A stretch of 64,000 nt of DNA, from contig BGKB01000017.1 in assembly GCA_003116975.1 (NCBI GenBank), positions 1 to 64,000 of the forward strand, read 5' to 3'. Shown one piece after another: positions 49,463-59,674 of the stretch. The notes below the pieces were generated by a model, which was not told the origin of the DNA, made no database searches, and saw only the letters and a program-made list of their open reading frames with translations. This DNA comes from Aurantiochytrium sp. KH105. Taxonomy: Eukaryota; Sar; Bigyra; Thraustochytrida; Thraustochytriidae. The position numbers and the translations under genes are program-made. The stretch's first letter is position 1; every line of letters begins with the position of its first letter.

Positions 49463-52094
49463 ATGATGGAGGCAGCGCAGCCCGTGGATGTGGACCTGGC
49501 TCGAGATGAAGAAAAGGATGAAGTCTCCGTGCAGTCGGCTGCGCCAGAAACGCACGAGGAGCAAGAGACTACTCTTGCACAAGAATTGGCGCCTTCGCGA
49601 CGCATCGAGATTGAGCCCCGCTTGCTCGAAACAGCTGTCTTTGTGGAAAAGGACACGCAGACGGGGACTGAGGCTGAAGAAGGTAAATCTTCACAACCAC
49701 CGTAAGTTGGACGTCTCCTGCAACATGTGAGACGTGGTCGAAATTCTGACGAGGTGTCTCGCTTGATTGCATCACAGCGTTCATGAAGAGGCTACTCTCA
49801 CTTTTTTTGACGGAACGACGTATTCGGGTTCTCTCCGTCGAGGTCAAATTCATGGCTTTGGTGTGCTTGTGTGGCAAGATGGATGCAAGTATGAAGGCGA
49901 TTTTGAGACCAACGCAGCACATGGACAGGGAAAGGTTTCATGGGTAGATGGATCATGGTACGAAGGCGACTTTGTCGATGGATTGCGTGAGGGCCAGGGA
50001 CGATTCGAGAGCGCTTGCGGAAATATCACGTACGAAGGCTCTTGGAAAGCGTCGAAGCGACACGGTACGGGCGTTTTGAGACAGGCGCAAGATGCTTCGC
50101 GACGAGCTGCCACGTACGAAGGCGAATGGGCCGATGGGTTACGGCACGGGAGCGGACGCATGTCGTACAGCTCCGGCGACGTGTACGACGGGGAGTGGGC
50201 CGCTGACAAACCCGATGGCTTTGGACGAATGGAGTGGTATGCGCACAATGAGCGTTATGTTGGACAGTGGCGCCAGGGCAAGCGTCATGGGCAAGGTCAA
50301 CACGCCTGGTTGGACGTCGATCCCACGGCAAGCGAACCCTTATCACCAAAGTCGCCTACGGAAACGCAACCCCGGCGTGTTATGTGTAACCATTACGAGG
50401 GTGCGTGGGAGGCGGACCGCCGCAATGGTCAGGGGACCTTTTTCTATGCCGATGGATCCCGGTACAAGGGGGAATGGAAAGATGACTTGAAGCAGGGCCA
50501 CGGCGTCTACACATTTACGGACGGGCGAGTCTACCAAGGGAACTTTGAACGAGACCGAATGGAAGGCCCGGAGCCTTTGTCCGAGACGCACAGTACCAAG
50601 GCATTTGGCTCACTTGGCATCGAACTAGAAATCAAGGACCTTATTCCTGGCATCGGACCCAAGTGCAGACGTGTCCTGCGCGAAGTCGAAAATGTCCTGC
50701 TGCGCTGGAACGCAAACCTTCGCAACACGTATATGCGATGCAGCCATCTTGTGGAACCCAAAGTCCACGGTAATGAGCGTTTGGGGAAGGCTGCTGCGGA
50801 CGGTCACGTGTTCGCGATGCGGCTTTGGCAATTTTGGGCGTACTGCGGAACGTGCAAGATCATCGACGATCACGTTACGCTGGCGAAGGTAAATCGCATC
50901 CTCCGAGACGTCCGGCAAGCGCATGACTCCTCGTTTGGTGCCGACAGCGAAGTGCGTCCTGATGCCGTGGAGAACATTCACGATCGCTACACCCCTGTGC
51001 TCTTTCGAGAATTTGTAGAAGCGCTTGTACGCATTGCGCACGCCAAATTTGCTCCCAATGAGTCAGAGCTTGGTCTTTCTGTCCTCGTCGCACGCCTTCT
51101 CAACAAGCATGCAGTTTTATTCGACATGGTGCTCGAGCAGGACCTCGACGAGGCCATTGCGAGTTGCTGCTGCCATGGCTGGGGGACGAACTCAAAACAT
51201 GACGATGATGGCCACGACGCGTTGGTGCAGGTATACAACAAGATTGCGGAATCTTCGGATGCTCAAAGCAGCGACCGTACGGTCAACGTGCGGTCGCTGG
51301 TGACAACACTCAAGCACGCTCATGTTGTGACGCCAACTCGCATCACGTGCCTCCGTATCCCTGCGCTAACAATGGATTCGAGTGATCCTCAGGAGACTGC
51401 TGGGGAACATGCTGAGGATGGGAAAGGCGAAGGAAAGGAAGAGGTCGATACTGAATCGAGCGAAGAAGCTAAGGTTGACTCGTCCAGATCCGATGCTGAG
51501 AAATCAGAGTCCAAAGAGAAGGATGGCGAAAATCCGGAGTCGTCTGAAGAAAATGAAATGGTCGCGCCTCCGACGCCGCCGCCGCCGTTTACGCTTCATT
51601 TGACGGTACAGGAAGCATTGGCACTCTCGTTGGGGCGACCTGTCAGCGCAAGCGCATTTGGGGAGCCAACACCAAGGAGCGCCGACGACGAAGAAGGAGG
51701 AACTGGCGAAGAAGCTGGCGAAGGAAAAGTTGATGAAAACCCTGAACATCCTAGTGGCAAAACAAGTGCCCGACAGACCGAAGCGAGTCCGGCGGACGAG
51801 GCGCCACCCAGCACACGCAGCAACGAATCCGACCAAGATCAAGGTTTCTCTGGTGATGGGGATGCTGCGGAATCGAGCATTGTGCTTGCCCCTGCGCCTC
51901 CACTCCGTACGTCTGCAGATGACTTGAACCGCGAGCTCTTGCTCTGTGAGCTGGATGGCGTGGTGCGTAGCATGGTAGAGACAATCTTGGCCAAGCTGAG
52001 CGCGCGTGGGTCCATCGCGCCTTCGAACAAGGATGAGGAGGACACTCTGATGCAGTACCTGCATGATCACTTGCTACAAGCTTTGTTGAAATGA
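49463..52094 (+). CDS. MORN-repeat radial spoke head protein, RSPH10B-like, two exons
   Basis: Join 49463-49701 and 49778-52094: 851 residues. The 76-base intron has GTAAGT and CACAG ends, and the join keeps the frame (KSSQPP-VHEEATLTFFDG). Exon 1 encodes an acidic N-terminus. Exon 2 begins with about ten MORN repeats (residues about 80-335; for example WYEGDFVDGLREGQGRF, RYKGEWKDDLKQGHGVYTF). A helical domain follows with VLLRWNANLRNTYMRCS, LWQFWAYCGTCKI and TPVLFREFVEALVRIAHAKF, a pattern I recognise from RSPH10B (about 870 residues, ten MORN repeats). The tail is acidic and disordered, with a conserved-looking last helix. The likely location is the radial spoke head of motile flagella. The neighbouring IFT gene supports a flagellar role. 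Confidence 0.87.
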
Positions 52095-52308
52095 ACAAGA
52101 AGAAGGATAGATTGAATTCCACTCCTCAGTCCTCCTCCCTTTTCTCCTTCTCACACACACGCGCACCCCCCAAAACGAGCGATTGTGGCAGTCTGCAGAA
52201 ATGAAAAGAAAAAATGTTGGCGTGGGCTTCGTGCTCGCGGCTGTGTCGTGAACCAAACTAATAATATATCTATCGTACAAGCGAGAAGACCGATCGTAAT
52301 TAGGTTGC

Positions 52309-52835
52309 TCAGGACCGAAGATCAGGATTCGGTTCAAAGAGGCCGATCATGTGACCATCAGGAGAGCGAATCGAAGCCACCTTGCCTTCGACGGGATATT
52401 TGATGGGGCCATCGAGTCTTGCGCCCAGTCCCATGAGCCGCATAATGGTCATGTCCATGTCGTCAATTTCAAAGCTGAGGACCGGGCTGTACCCAGTTGA
52501 GCAGTCAGCCTCGCTAAGATCAAGGTAAAAATTGACAAAGTACACGTAAAGTTAGCTTTCCTTCTCCTCCGATTCACCTTGCGAATTTTACATTGCATGC
52601 TGTTAACGCACCGTTCTACCTGCTGCAATACGAGCGCGAAGCTACTTGCAGCTGCCGCGCGCACCTCGGCGTCCGAGGCTCCGGCGGGCGTCGTCGGCGG
52701 CGGCAGGGCCACTAATTCGGCATATTCTGCTGCGACAAAACGCGTGGTGAGCCCGAGGCCTTTCTCTCCGTAGAACTCGGCGCCGGCCTGCACGTCGCGC
52801 ATGAGTAGGAGAACGCGATTCAGGCGCGCAGCCAT
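52309..52835 (-). CDS. VOC/glyoxalase-like protein, two exons
   Basis: Join of 52835-52612 and 52513-52309 on the minus strand: 142 residues. Exon 1 (MAARLNRVLLLMRDVQAGAE, then FYGEKGLGLTTRF) gives the first beta-alpha-beta-beta half of a vicinal-oxygen-chelate fold. Exon 2 (SFEIDDMD, MRLMGLGARLDGPI, ASIRSPDGHMIGLFEPN) gives the second half, ending with the Gly-(x)-Glu-Pro pattern common to glyoxalase/bleomycin-resistance proteins. The 98-base intron was placed with a GTGCGT donor and a CTTAG acceptor, which keeps the frame. An alternative CAG/GTAGAA donor with GCGAG acceptor also works and would change a few residues. The substrate is unknown; metal ligands could not be assigned with confidence. 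It is divergent from the antiporter gene. Confidence 0.75.
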
Positions 52836-53334
52836 CTTTCTGTCCCTCGCGGGAGTGTACGCGCCACGAGCCCGAGGTCCGGACACTGACTTGCAGGGTT
52901 ATGAAAATAAAATATTTACGCGCCGAAGAAGAAGAGAGATCCGTTCGAGCGACGATCGGCGTCATCGGCAACCAACCATGACCATGTCCTTCACTCTAGG
53001 CCTGCTACTGCTGCTGCCTACCTACGTTATGAAGATTGGTCCGCGCGGCAGACTGCAGTGAGGATCTTGCCGTCCAGCGTGGCTGCGGTAGAGGTACTTT
53101 GCGACATAACAGGAGCGTGTCATCAGAGGCCAAGGTGAGCGTGACCTCGAGCTCGAAGGAATGAAAGTACACACGCGTCATCACTCACTCGCTGCTCCCA
53201 AAGACGAATCTTTGAACGAGAGTTGGCAGCGCGATCTCGTGGCGCTGCATCACCTTAACTTCGCGAGCGAGGCGCGGTGGAGCAAAGCGAAACGAATCGA
53301 GAGACACCGCTCTTGAGTGAAAAACCCGAGAGCC
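52836..53334. promoter_or_regulatory. Divergent promoter region, VOC protein and antiporter
   Basis: 499 bases between opposed starts. An A/T-rich patch (about 52901-52922) may mark a core promoter. No gene or strong repeat was seen. Confidence 0.55.
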
Positions 53335-56300
53335 ATGACGACCGAGGAAAAGGGTGACTTTGGACTGTCGTTTGTGGTGCTCGCACTTGCTGTTGGCGTG
53401 GGCATCAAGGTCGTGCAGCGACAATTCAACGTCAAGGCACCGTATGCGGTCCTTCTCCTCGTCGTCGGATTCGCGCTTGGAATTCTCGATCAGTTTGCGA
53501 ACCTCGGTTTCTTGTCCAAGTCCATCATGGTGTGGAGTGAGATGCAGAGTCGGTCACTTTTGGTGATGTTTCTTCCGCCATTGCTTTTCGCCAGTTCATC
53601 CGCAATTGACTTTCACGTATTTCGACGCGTTGCAAGTCAGGCGACGCTGCTTGCCGTGCCTGGTGTTTTTCTCTCGGCGGTGCTGACCGCGCCGATCCCA
53701 ATGTTTATCTTTCCCGAGTCCTTTGATTTTACCGGAGGAATGCTTTTTGGATCAATGTTTGCGGCGACTGACCCAGTCGCCGTGGTCGCTCTCCTTCAGG
53801 AGCTGGGCGCGCCGCCAACCTTGAGCGTGCTCATCGAGGGAGAGAGTCTGTTGAATGACGGCATCGCCTTTGCCCTCTTTCTACTCTTTTTGGGTCAGGT
53901 CACGGGCGAGAGCAGCCCGAACGTGGGAGAAATGCTTGGCGAAATTCTATTCATGTCGTTCTTTGGTGTCGCCATAGGTGTCCTGGGCGGATTTCTCTGC
54001 ATCATGACCATTTCACACATTTGGAACGAGCCCGTTCTGGAAATTACAGTCACGATTCTCGCGGCGTGGGGAGTATTTCTTTTGGGAGATTCAATCGATG
54101 CTTCTGGGGTGCTTGCGGTTGTCGCCTTTGGGCTTACGTTCGCCTCTCAGAAAGCCTCGCACCTAAGCAGCGAGGTTCACCACGCCATGAAGGAGGTGTG
54201 GCATATGCTGGAGTTTATCGCCAACACCCTGGTCTTTGTCTTTAGCGGCGTGGTTTGCGCAAAATCTCTCGTGGCAAGCACGAATTTCGACGGCATCCAC
54301 ATTCTTTGGCTTTTTGTCCTGTATCTTGCGCTAAACCTGATTCGCGGCATCATGGTTGCCGTCTTTTACGTCCCATTGCTGCGCCTAGGATACGGGTTCG
54401 ATTGGAAGCGTGGCCTCATTGTGTCCTGGTCAGGGCTTCGAGGCGCGGTGGGTCTCGTGGCGGCGATCGAGGTTTCAGAAACAGCGACGTGCGCCCTCGA
54501 AACGGAAACGGCGTCGGAAGAGGAGCACCTCAGCGAGGCCTGCATGCCCGCGGAAGTCAAGGATCTCATTCTCTTTTACATGTCGGGTATTGTTATCCTT
54601 ACGATTCTCATCAACGGGACATCGACACAGTGGCTCGTGCACAAGCTTGGTGTCACTCGTAGGAGTCAGACCGCCAAGAAGAACTTTGACGCATCGCTGC
54701 AACGGATTAAAGACGTCGTGGCGGAGTCTATTGCTTTGGGCCGTACCGACACGGACCTCTCGGGGGCTGACTGGAAAGTTGTTTGGAGCTACATGCCCGT
54801 GATCTCCTCCTCGACAACATCGCCGGCCAGCATTGACCCGATGGAAAGGCGCGATTCAGCGCTAGATGCTGTCGAGCCTCTGGCCAAGAGGTCGATCTCA
54901 TCTCAAGGTTTGTTTGCGAAAACGTGCGGACCTGATGAGGTCATGAAGGAGATCCGCTTTCGATACCTCTCATTTGTGAAAGCGAGCTATCGCGCCCAGT
55001 TTGAGGATGGCATGTGTGGATCGTGGCCCACGCTGCGAATGCTCAACGAGGCCGCCTCATATGCGCAAGACGAAGTGAACCAGCCACTCAATGAATGGGA
55101 CGGTTTCCTGGCGAGATATTGCACATTGCACGAGCGACGCTGGTACAATATGCGATCGCACACGTTCAAGGCAGCTCGAGCATACGACATTGCCTATTCC
55201 TTCATTAAGGCCCACGAATTCGCAGATGAGCACATACACCCCTTTGCAGAGAACCTTGGGGTGGCACACCTTATTGCCGCGGAATCGGCAGCAATGATGG
55301 CAGAGGCACAAGGAACACTGACGCAGATCGAGACTGCCTACGACGACATTGCAGCGTCCATTAAGACGGGAATGGCCATCAGCCGCACTCTGCGCCACGT
55401 ACATGAGGTTACGGCGGAGATGTACAACCAGGCGGAAATGGACGAGCGCGACTTTGAGCTCATTGACCACGAGCTTAGCAAAAGGACGCTGCAAGTAAAG
55501 CGAGCTCTCGGCTACGTCAAGGTGCGCTCAGCCTCGGAGGTCTTCCGCGCGCTGCCGCTCTTCTATGAAGTCGATGAAAACGTCGTTAAGGCCGTCAAGC
55601 AGAATGCCACGCTGCGTCGTTTTCAGTGCGGCGAGCTCATCCTCAAGCGCGGAAGTCGACGCGCGGGACATATTTATCTCATCATTCGCGGGCAAATCTC
55701 GTTCTCACTTCATCGAGAGCGTTTACGGAGCCTCACTGGGTTGGAAAGGCGTCCCTCAACACGATCGTGTTTACAAGACGCCAGCAATGAGGCTGCGGTG
55801 ACTTCGGGGTTCGCACTGAAGAACAAGCAGCGGCGTGGGAGTGCTGTCGAAACGTCCGCATCCGTGACGCAGCGCCTTGCCAAGGCACACTTGGCTTCCG
55901 ACATGGTGTCTGAGTCTCCCTTGGCGATTGATGATTTGAGATTGCCTCGCTCTCCTGCTATTGCCGGGTCTCCTCTTTCGGGTTTCTCATCGTGTGTGGC
56001 CTTCCGGTTGCTTCACGAGGTGCGAGAGAACGGGAATCTCTGTGAGCCCAAGATTTGTAGCGAAAGTGTAGGCGTTGATCAAGTCAAGCTTGATGCCGAA
56101 GACGTCGACAAAGACACAGCTTTGCAGAATCCAGGAGAAACGCAGCTCCGGGTGGACGTCTCAGTTCCCGGACCAGGTGCTGGCGCCAACGAAGCTTCGT
56201 TGGTAGAAAAGGTCTCATACAGTTTTGGTCGTGGAGAGCTCGTCGGCGAGCTTGACGTATTTAGCGATCACGAAGCGGGAGTTACGGAAGTGAGGTGCGA

Positions 56301-56937
56301 GTCGATTGTGGAAGCCTTTGAGATCCCGCATACGTGGCTGCTCAAGTACTTTGCGCAAAGCGAGCAAACAAGCGCGCTGGAGAGAAACTTGGCGCGGCAT
56401 GCCGGACTCGTTGCGCTCGAATCATTTTTCCCTACCTTGAGAACAGCACCGGAGAGTTTGCGGACGTGGGTTATTTCGAAGCTCCAAGTTGTGCGACCAC
56501 CGGCAAACGCGCGATTTGACCCGCTTCCGGGTCGCGGTGGGATCGGCGTCATTCTCCGAGGTGCGCTTTTGGCGACGGGGGATCGCTTGCTTCCAGAGGT
56601 CATGACCGGAGTAGCTGTTTTTGAGCTGCCCACTGCACAGCAAACGTATGCTCAAGATAGTTTGCTTGTGGTATTGCCAGGCAATGCAACGACGCTTCTC
56701 AAGACAAGTGCAGACCGTGGTGAAGCATTACGTGAGATCCAACGTGGCGAAGATGCGAGCGAACGAACGACTCCTAGAATTGAGCGCAAGTACAGTCTGC
56801 AGCGTCCAGCGTCCCGTAGCGTCCAGATGCCTCTAGTTAGTCCGTGGCCTCAGTTGACGGCAGCAATGGGCGGAACTATAGATTTGGAGCAAGGCGAAGC
56901 TGACGAAGTTGATCTCGACGAAGAGGAAGAAATGTAG
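53335..56937 (+). CDS. Na+/H+ antiporter (CPA1) with cyclic-nucleotide-binding-like domain
   Basis: A 1200-residue membrane protein. About 12 transmembrane segments occupy residues 10-435. They contain FAATDPVAVVALLQ and EGESLLNDGIAFALFLLF, where the Asn-Asp pair is the ion-exchange site of the CPA1/NHE family. A long helical cytosolic region follows. A cyclic-nucleotide-binding-like domain begins at about 735 (LPLFYEVDENVVKAVKQNAT, ELILKRGSRRAGHIYLIIRG). Its second half (FGRGELVGELDVFSD) comes only at about 963, after an insertion of about 165 Ser/Ala-rich residues. The cAMP-phosphate-binding cassette is degenerate. NHE plus this domain is the layout of plant SOS1 and sperm NHE (SLC9C1); without a visible voltage sensor it is closer to SOS1. 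It probably exports Na+ at the plasma membrane, a fitting role in a marine protist. The ATG at 53335 was preferred because the frame has no ATG further upstream. Confidence 0.9.
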   Translation: MTTEEKGDFGLSFVVLALAVGVGIKVVQRQFNVKAPYAVLLLVVGFALGILDQFANLGFLSKSIMVWSEMQSRSLLVMFLPPLLFASSSAIDFHVFRRVASQATLLAVPGVFLSAVLTAPIPMFIFPESFDFTGGMLFGSMFAATDPVAVVALLQELGAPPTLSVLIEGESLLNDGIAFALFLLFLGQVTGESSPNVGEMLGEILFMSFFGVAIGVLGGFLCIMTISHIWNEPVLEITVTILAAWGVFLLGDSIDASGVLAVVAFGLTFASQKASHLSSEVHHAMKEVWHMLEFIANTLVFVFSGVVCAKSLVASTNFDGIHILWLFVLYLALNLIRGIMVAVFYVPLLRLGYGFDWKRGLIVSWSGLRGAVGLVAAIEVSETATCALETETASEEEHLSEACMPAEVKDLILFYMSGIVILTILINGTSTQWLVHKLGVTRRSQTAKKNFDASLQRIKDVVAESIALGRTDTDLSGADWKVVWSYMPVISSSTTSPASIDPMERRDSALDAVEPLAKRSISSQGLFAKTCGPDEVMKEIRFRYLSFVKASYRAQFEDGMCGSWPTLRMLNEAASYAQDEVNQPLNEWDGFLARYCTLHERRWYNMRSHTFKAARAYDIAYSFIKAHEFADEHIHPFAENLGVAHLIAAESAAMMAEAQGTLTQIETAYDDIAASIKTGMAISRTLRHVHEVTAEMYNQAEMDERDFELIDHELSKRTLQVKRALGYVKVRSASEVFRALPLFYEVDENVVKAVKQNATLRRFQCGELILKRGSRRAGHIYLIIRGQISFSLHRERLRSLTGLERRPSTRSCLQDASNEAAVTSGFALKNKQRRGSAVETSASVTQRLAKAHLASDMVSESPLAIDDLRLPRSPAIAGSPLSGFSSCVAFRLLHEVRENGNLCEPKICSESVGVDQVKLDAEDVDKDTALQNPGETQLRVDVSVPGPGAGANEASLVEKVSYSFGRGELVGELDVFSDHEAGVTEVRCESIVEAFEIPHTWLLKYFAQSEQTSALERNLARHAGLVALESFFPTLRTAPESLRTWVISKLQVVRPPANARFDPLPGRGGIGVILRGALLATGDRLLPEVMTGVAVFELPTAQQTYAQDSLLVVLPGNATTLLKTSADRGEALREIQRGEDASERTTPRIERKYSLQRPASRSVQMPLVSPWPQLTAAMGGTIDLEQGEADEVDLDEEEEM

Positions 56938-57213
56938 AAGACTGACTCTATGAAAAAAAAAACTTTTTTGGGAAAAAACTACGTTGAAATACTCTTGTGA
57001 GAAAGGTCGGTCTCGGCTCGCCACTTCCTACGCACCCGGCCCTTGCAACATTGTGCATCCAAAACTTTACTCGTTGACGAAAAAATGCACAACGAACGCG
57101 CCTCGATTCAGAGAGGTTCATGCGCACCAGGCTCTTATTATAAAAAATGCAAAATCGTGCGTCCGTGCGTGCGTGCGTGCGTGTGTCCGTCCTTGCCTCC
57201 GTCCGTGCGAAAA
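56938..57213. other. Convergent 3' region
   Basis: 276 bases between two stop codons. It has A-runs (56952-56981) and GTGC/CCGT repeats (about 57160-57208). No gene was seen. Confidence 0.75.
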
Positions 57214-58281
57214 CTAGCTGGCCTTGTCTTTCGACTTTGCGTGGGCATTCTCACGCGCGACCTTTTCCTCGGGAAAGTAAGCACTTGAAGTCCCGCCAGA
57301 GATGGAGGGTGTGGCGCCATCAGCGGCAATTTCGGCCGCGGTCGGCTTGAGCTTGGCGCCGTAAAGGGACTTGCCTGTCCGGAACTCGGCAGGAATGTTG
57401 AAGGTAAAGTACTTGCGACAAAATGTATGAAAAGCGATGAAGGTGATCATACTGATTGCTGTGTGGATCGGTCCGAGACCCTCTTGAAATCCATACACGC
57501 CAATGAGATAGTTTGTACAAAAGTACCCAATGAGTGATCCAACGGTGACGTCAATAATGTGATGAGCGTGCAAGAAAACGCGACCAAAGGCGCTGAGCAG
57601 CACACATAGCCACGAAGCTGGGCCAGCGCCAAGGTGAGAGAGGATGACAGAGAAAACGACGGCGCCTGCCGCGTCGCCGCTCGGGAAGGATTCAAAGGCC
57701 GTCTCGCCAGCCGTGACGACGTGCTGGATGCAAGATAGCGCGCGGGGCACGTCCTTGATCTTGTCTGTGAGGCAGACAACTGGACGCATTCGACGAGCGG
57801 TGATCTTCAAAATGTGGCAAACTGCTTCTGTGAGGATCCATGAACAGAGCGTGAGCGAGACGATGTGGCCGCTTCGTTCGCCGAGTCCATACGTGGCGAC
57901 GAGCGGCATGCCGACGGAGAAGGGAATGAGGATATATTTGGTGATAATGTAAATGATTTTTGCGTTTCCACGACGCACGTAGTAGACAAAAAAGCCAAGG
58001 AGACCCAGCGTGAAAGGGGCACAAATGAAGCCAAACCACCTCCAAAGCATCTCTGAGGACACCTTGGGATCATGCAAGGCAGCAAAGCCTGCGACCAGCA
58101 AGGGTAGCGGTCCCCATGCCATGGGCGGCATGCCGAACCACGTGCCAGGGATCGCGATCGCCCACTCAGCGGCCTCGCCGAGGTCGAGCGTCATGATGGG
58201 CAGGCTGATCTTGGCGTCGAAGGCATCGATGGCTCCGTTTTGCGGCCACCAGCCCAGCTGATACTTTCTGCCGATCGACAT
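57214..58281 (-). CDS. PAP2-family membrane phosphatase-like protein
   Basis: A 355-residue protein with six to seven hydrophobic segments between about 55 and 285. It has the three-part phosphatase signature of the PAP2 superfamily (lipid phosphate phosphatases, glucose-6-phosphatase): K159-x6-R166-P167, P200-S-G, and R234-x5-H240-x3-D244. In the second motif the usual catalytic-site His (PSGH) is replaced by Asp203 (PSGD). The substrate cannot be read from the sequence; a lipid phosphate or prenyl/sphingoid phosphate is likely for the family. The C-terminus is cytosolic, hydrophilic and Lys-rich (KSKDKAS). The ATG at 58281 is the first ATG of the frame. It is divergent from the methyltransferase gene across 288 bases. 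Confidence 0.82.
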   Translation of the reverse strand: MSIGRKYQLGWWPQNGAIDAFDAKISLPIMTLDLGEAAEWAIAIPGTWFGMPPMAWGPLPLLVAGFAALHDPKVSSEMLWRWFGFICAPFTLGLLGFFVYYVRRGNAKIIYIITKYILIPFSVGMPLVATYGLGERSGHIVSLTLCSWILTEAVCHILKITARRMRPVVCLTDKIKDVPRALSCIQHVVTAGETAFESFPSGDAAGAVVFSVILSHLGAGPASWLCVLLSAFGRVFLHAHHIIDVTVGSLIGYFCTNYLIGVYGFQEGLGPIHTAISMITFIAFHTFCRKYFTFNIPAEFRTGKSLYGAKLKPTAAEIAADGATPSISGGTSSAYFPEEKVARENAHAKSKDKAS

Positions 58282-58569
58282 GGCGCAGTGAGTCTCTCCA
58301 GGGCCACCTGGTCTCCGTCCCACAATCCCTGCGATTCTCGCTCGCCGTACGAGGAGGTAGCGGTGCCGGTCTGACGCCCCCTTTCGTATCTGAGTTCAAG
58401 TTGGCTGACGCGCGCGTCGACATCGCCGCTGGTCCAGCTTGGCAGTCAAGCTATGCATGCATGCCTTTGCTTCGATAAACCCTCATACATTGGCACGCGA
58501 GCAAGCAAGCTGGCTGGCAAGCAAGCAAGCAAGCTGGCAAGCAAGCCAGCTAGCGAGCGAGCGAGTGCG

Positions 58570-59388
58570 ATGCTGTCGATCGCGAGAAGATGCGCATCGA
58601 GGTTTCACATTGGCGCGATAGCGCACGCGCTCTCTTCTCCAGATGTGCCCGCTTTGACGAGGACGATGGCAAAGCGAATGCAGACCACGACGCCAGCGAC
58701 TTCAGGAGCGGCGACTTCGAGTAACTTGGTGGTGACTGCCGAGGAGAGAGCGCTTGTACGGGAGCACACGGCCAAGACAGACGTGCACGGTGTACGCTTA
58801 CGTCTGATCACGGCGGACTGCCCCTTGTATCATGAGACGGACGAATCAGCATTACCTTTTGAGGCGCCATGGTGGGCATTCTGCTGGCCGGGTGGATTGG
58901 CGTTGACGCGGTTCGTGCTCGAAAACCCGGAACTCTTCAAGGGTAAGCGCGTACTCGATGTGGGCTCGGGTTGTGGCAGTGTGAGTCTGGCCTGTGCTTT
59001 GGTCGGCGCCAGTGAGATTGTGGCAAACGACGTCGATCGTCTGGCAGGCGTCGCTTTGGCCGAGAATGCAGAGCTGAATGGCCTTAAGATGGACGGCAAG
59101 AGCGCCGAGGGCGAGCCAAAGCTATCTTTTTTGCAGGACAACCGCATTGGCGCCGGAAAGGCGTACTTTGACGCGTTTGACGTGGTTGTCGTCGGGGATA
59201 TGCTGTACGACGCGGACTTTTCGCCAACTCTTCTCCAGGACCTTGCGCATCACCGCGGCGTGTATTTTGGAGACCCTGGACGCACGTATTGCCCCCAGGA
59301 AGTCTCTGAAGATAATTTATTGGCCAGTTACGATCACCACGAGGACGGCTTTAGTGCCATTCGCGTTTTTAGATTGACGGCGGCGTAA
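58570..59388 (+). CDS. ETFBKMT: ETF-beta lysine methyltransferase-like (METTL20/ETFBKMT), mitochondrial
   Basis: A 272-residue class I S-adenosylmethionine methyltransferase. The start MLSIARRCASRFHIGAIAHA is a good mitochondrial presequence, which decided this ATG over the one at 58453. The core matches METTL20: PWWAFCWPGGLALTRF, motif I VLDVGSGCGSVSLA (128-141), the acidic loop VANDVDRLAGVALAENAELN, the post-II motif VVVVGDMLYD (205-214), and GDPGR (234-238). In mammals this enzyme trimethylates two lysines of the electron-transfer flavoprotein beta subunit in the matrix and lowers electron transfer from acyl-CoA dehydrogenases. Related 7-beta-strand lysine methyltransferases are the alternative, but the WPGG and GDMLYD signatures favour METTL20. 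A GCAAGCAAGCTGG repeat lies in the leader (58500-58560). Confidence 0.9.
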   Translation: MLSIARRCASRFHIGAIAHALSSPDVPALTRTMAKRMQTTTPATSGAATSSNLVVTAEERALVREHTAKTDVHGVRLRLITADCPLYHETDESALPFEAPWWAFCWPGGLALTRFVLENPELFKGKRVLDVGSGCGSVSLACALVGASEIVANDVDRLAGVALAENAELNGLKMDGKSAEGEPKLSFLQDNRIGAGKAYFDAFDVVVVGDMLYDADFSPTLLQDLAHHRGVYFGDPGRTYCPQEVSEDNLLASYDHHEDGFSAIRVFRLTAA

Positions 59389-59674
59389 ACTTTCTTGTTG
59401 GATCGAAACATGGAACACGGGACATTTATCTTCCCGGGTTGTTTTGCGTGATAATGTTCAGAATGCGACGCACTCTTGATTTCCTTTGATCTTGTACACA
59501 CAACTCACATCCGCTTCGAAGCTGGCTGGCGGCAATGCGAAGGGGAAGGGGAAAGGGGAAGGAAGGGCGAAGGGAGCGCAGGAGATTGCATAGAGTTTTC
59601 AAGACGAAGATTTCAGACATTACACGTGGGTGCGCAACATGTTCATGTTCATCGCAAGGCATCAGAAGTAAAGA
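59389..59674. other. Convergent 3' region
   Basis: 286 bases between two stop codons, including a GGGGAAGGGG-type purine stretch (about 59538-59568). No gene was seen. Confidence 0.75.
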
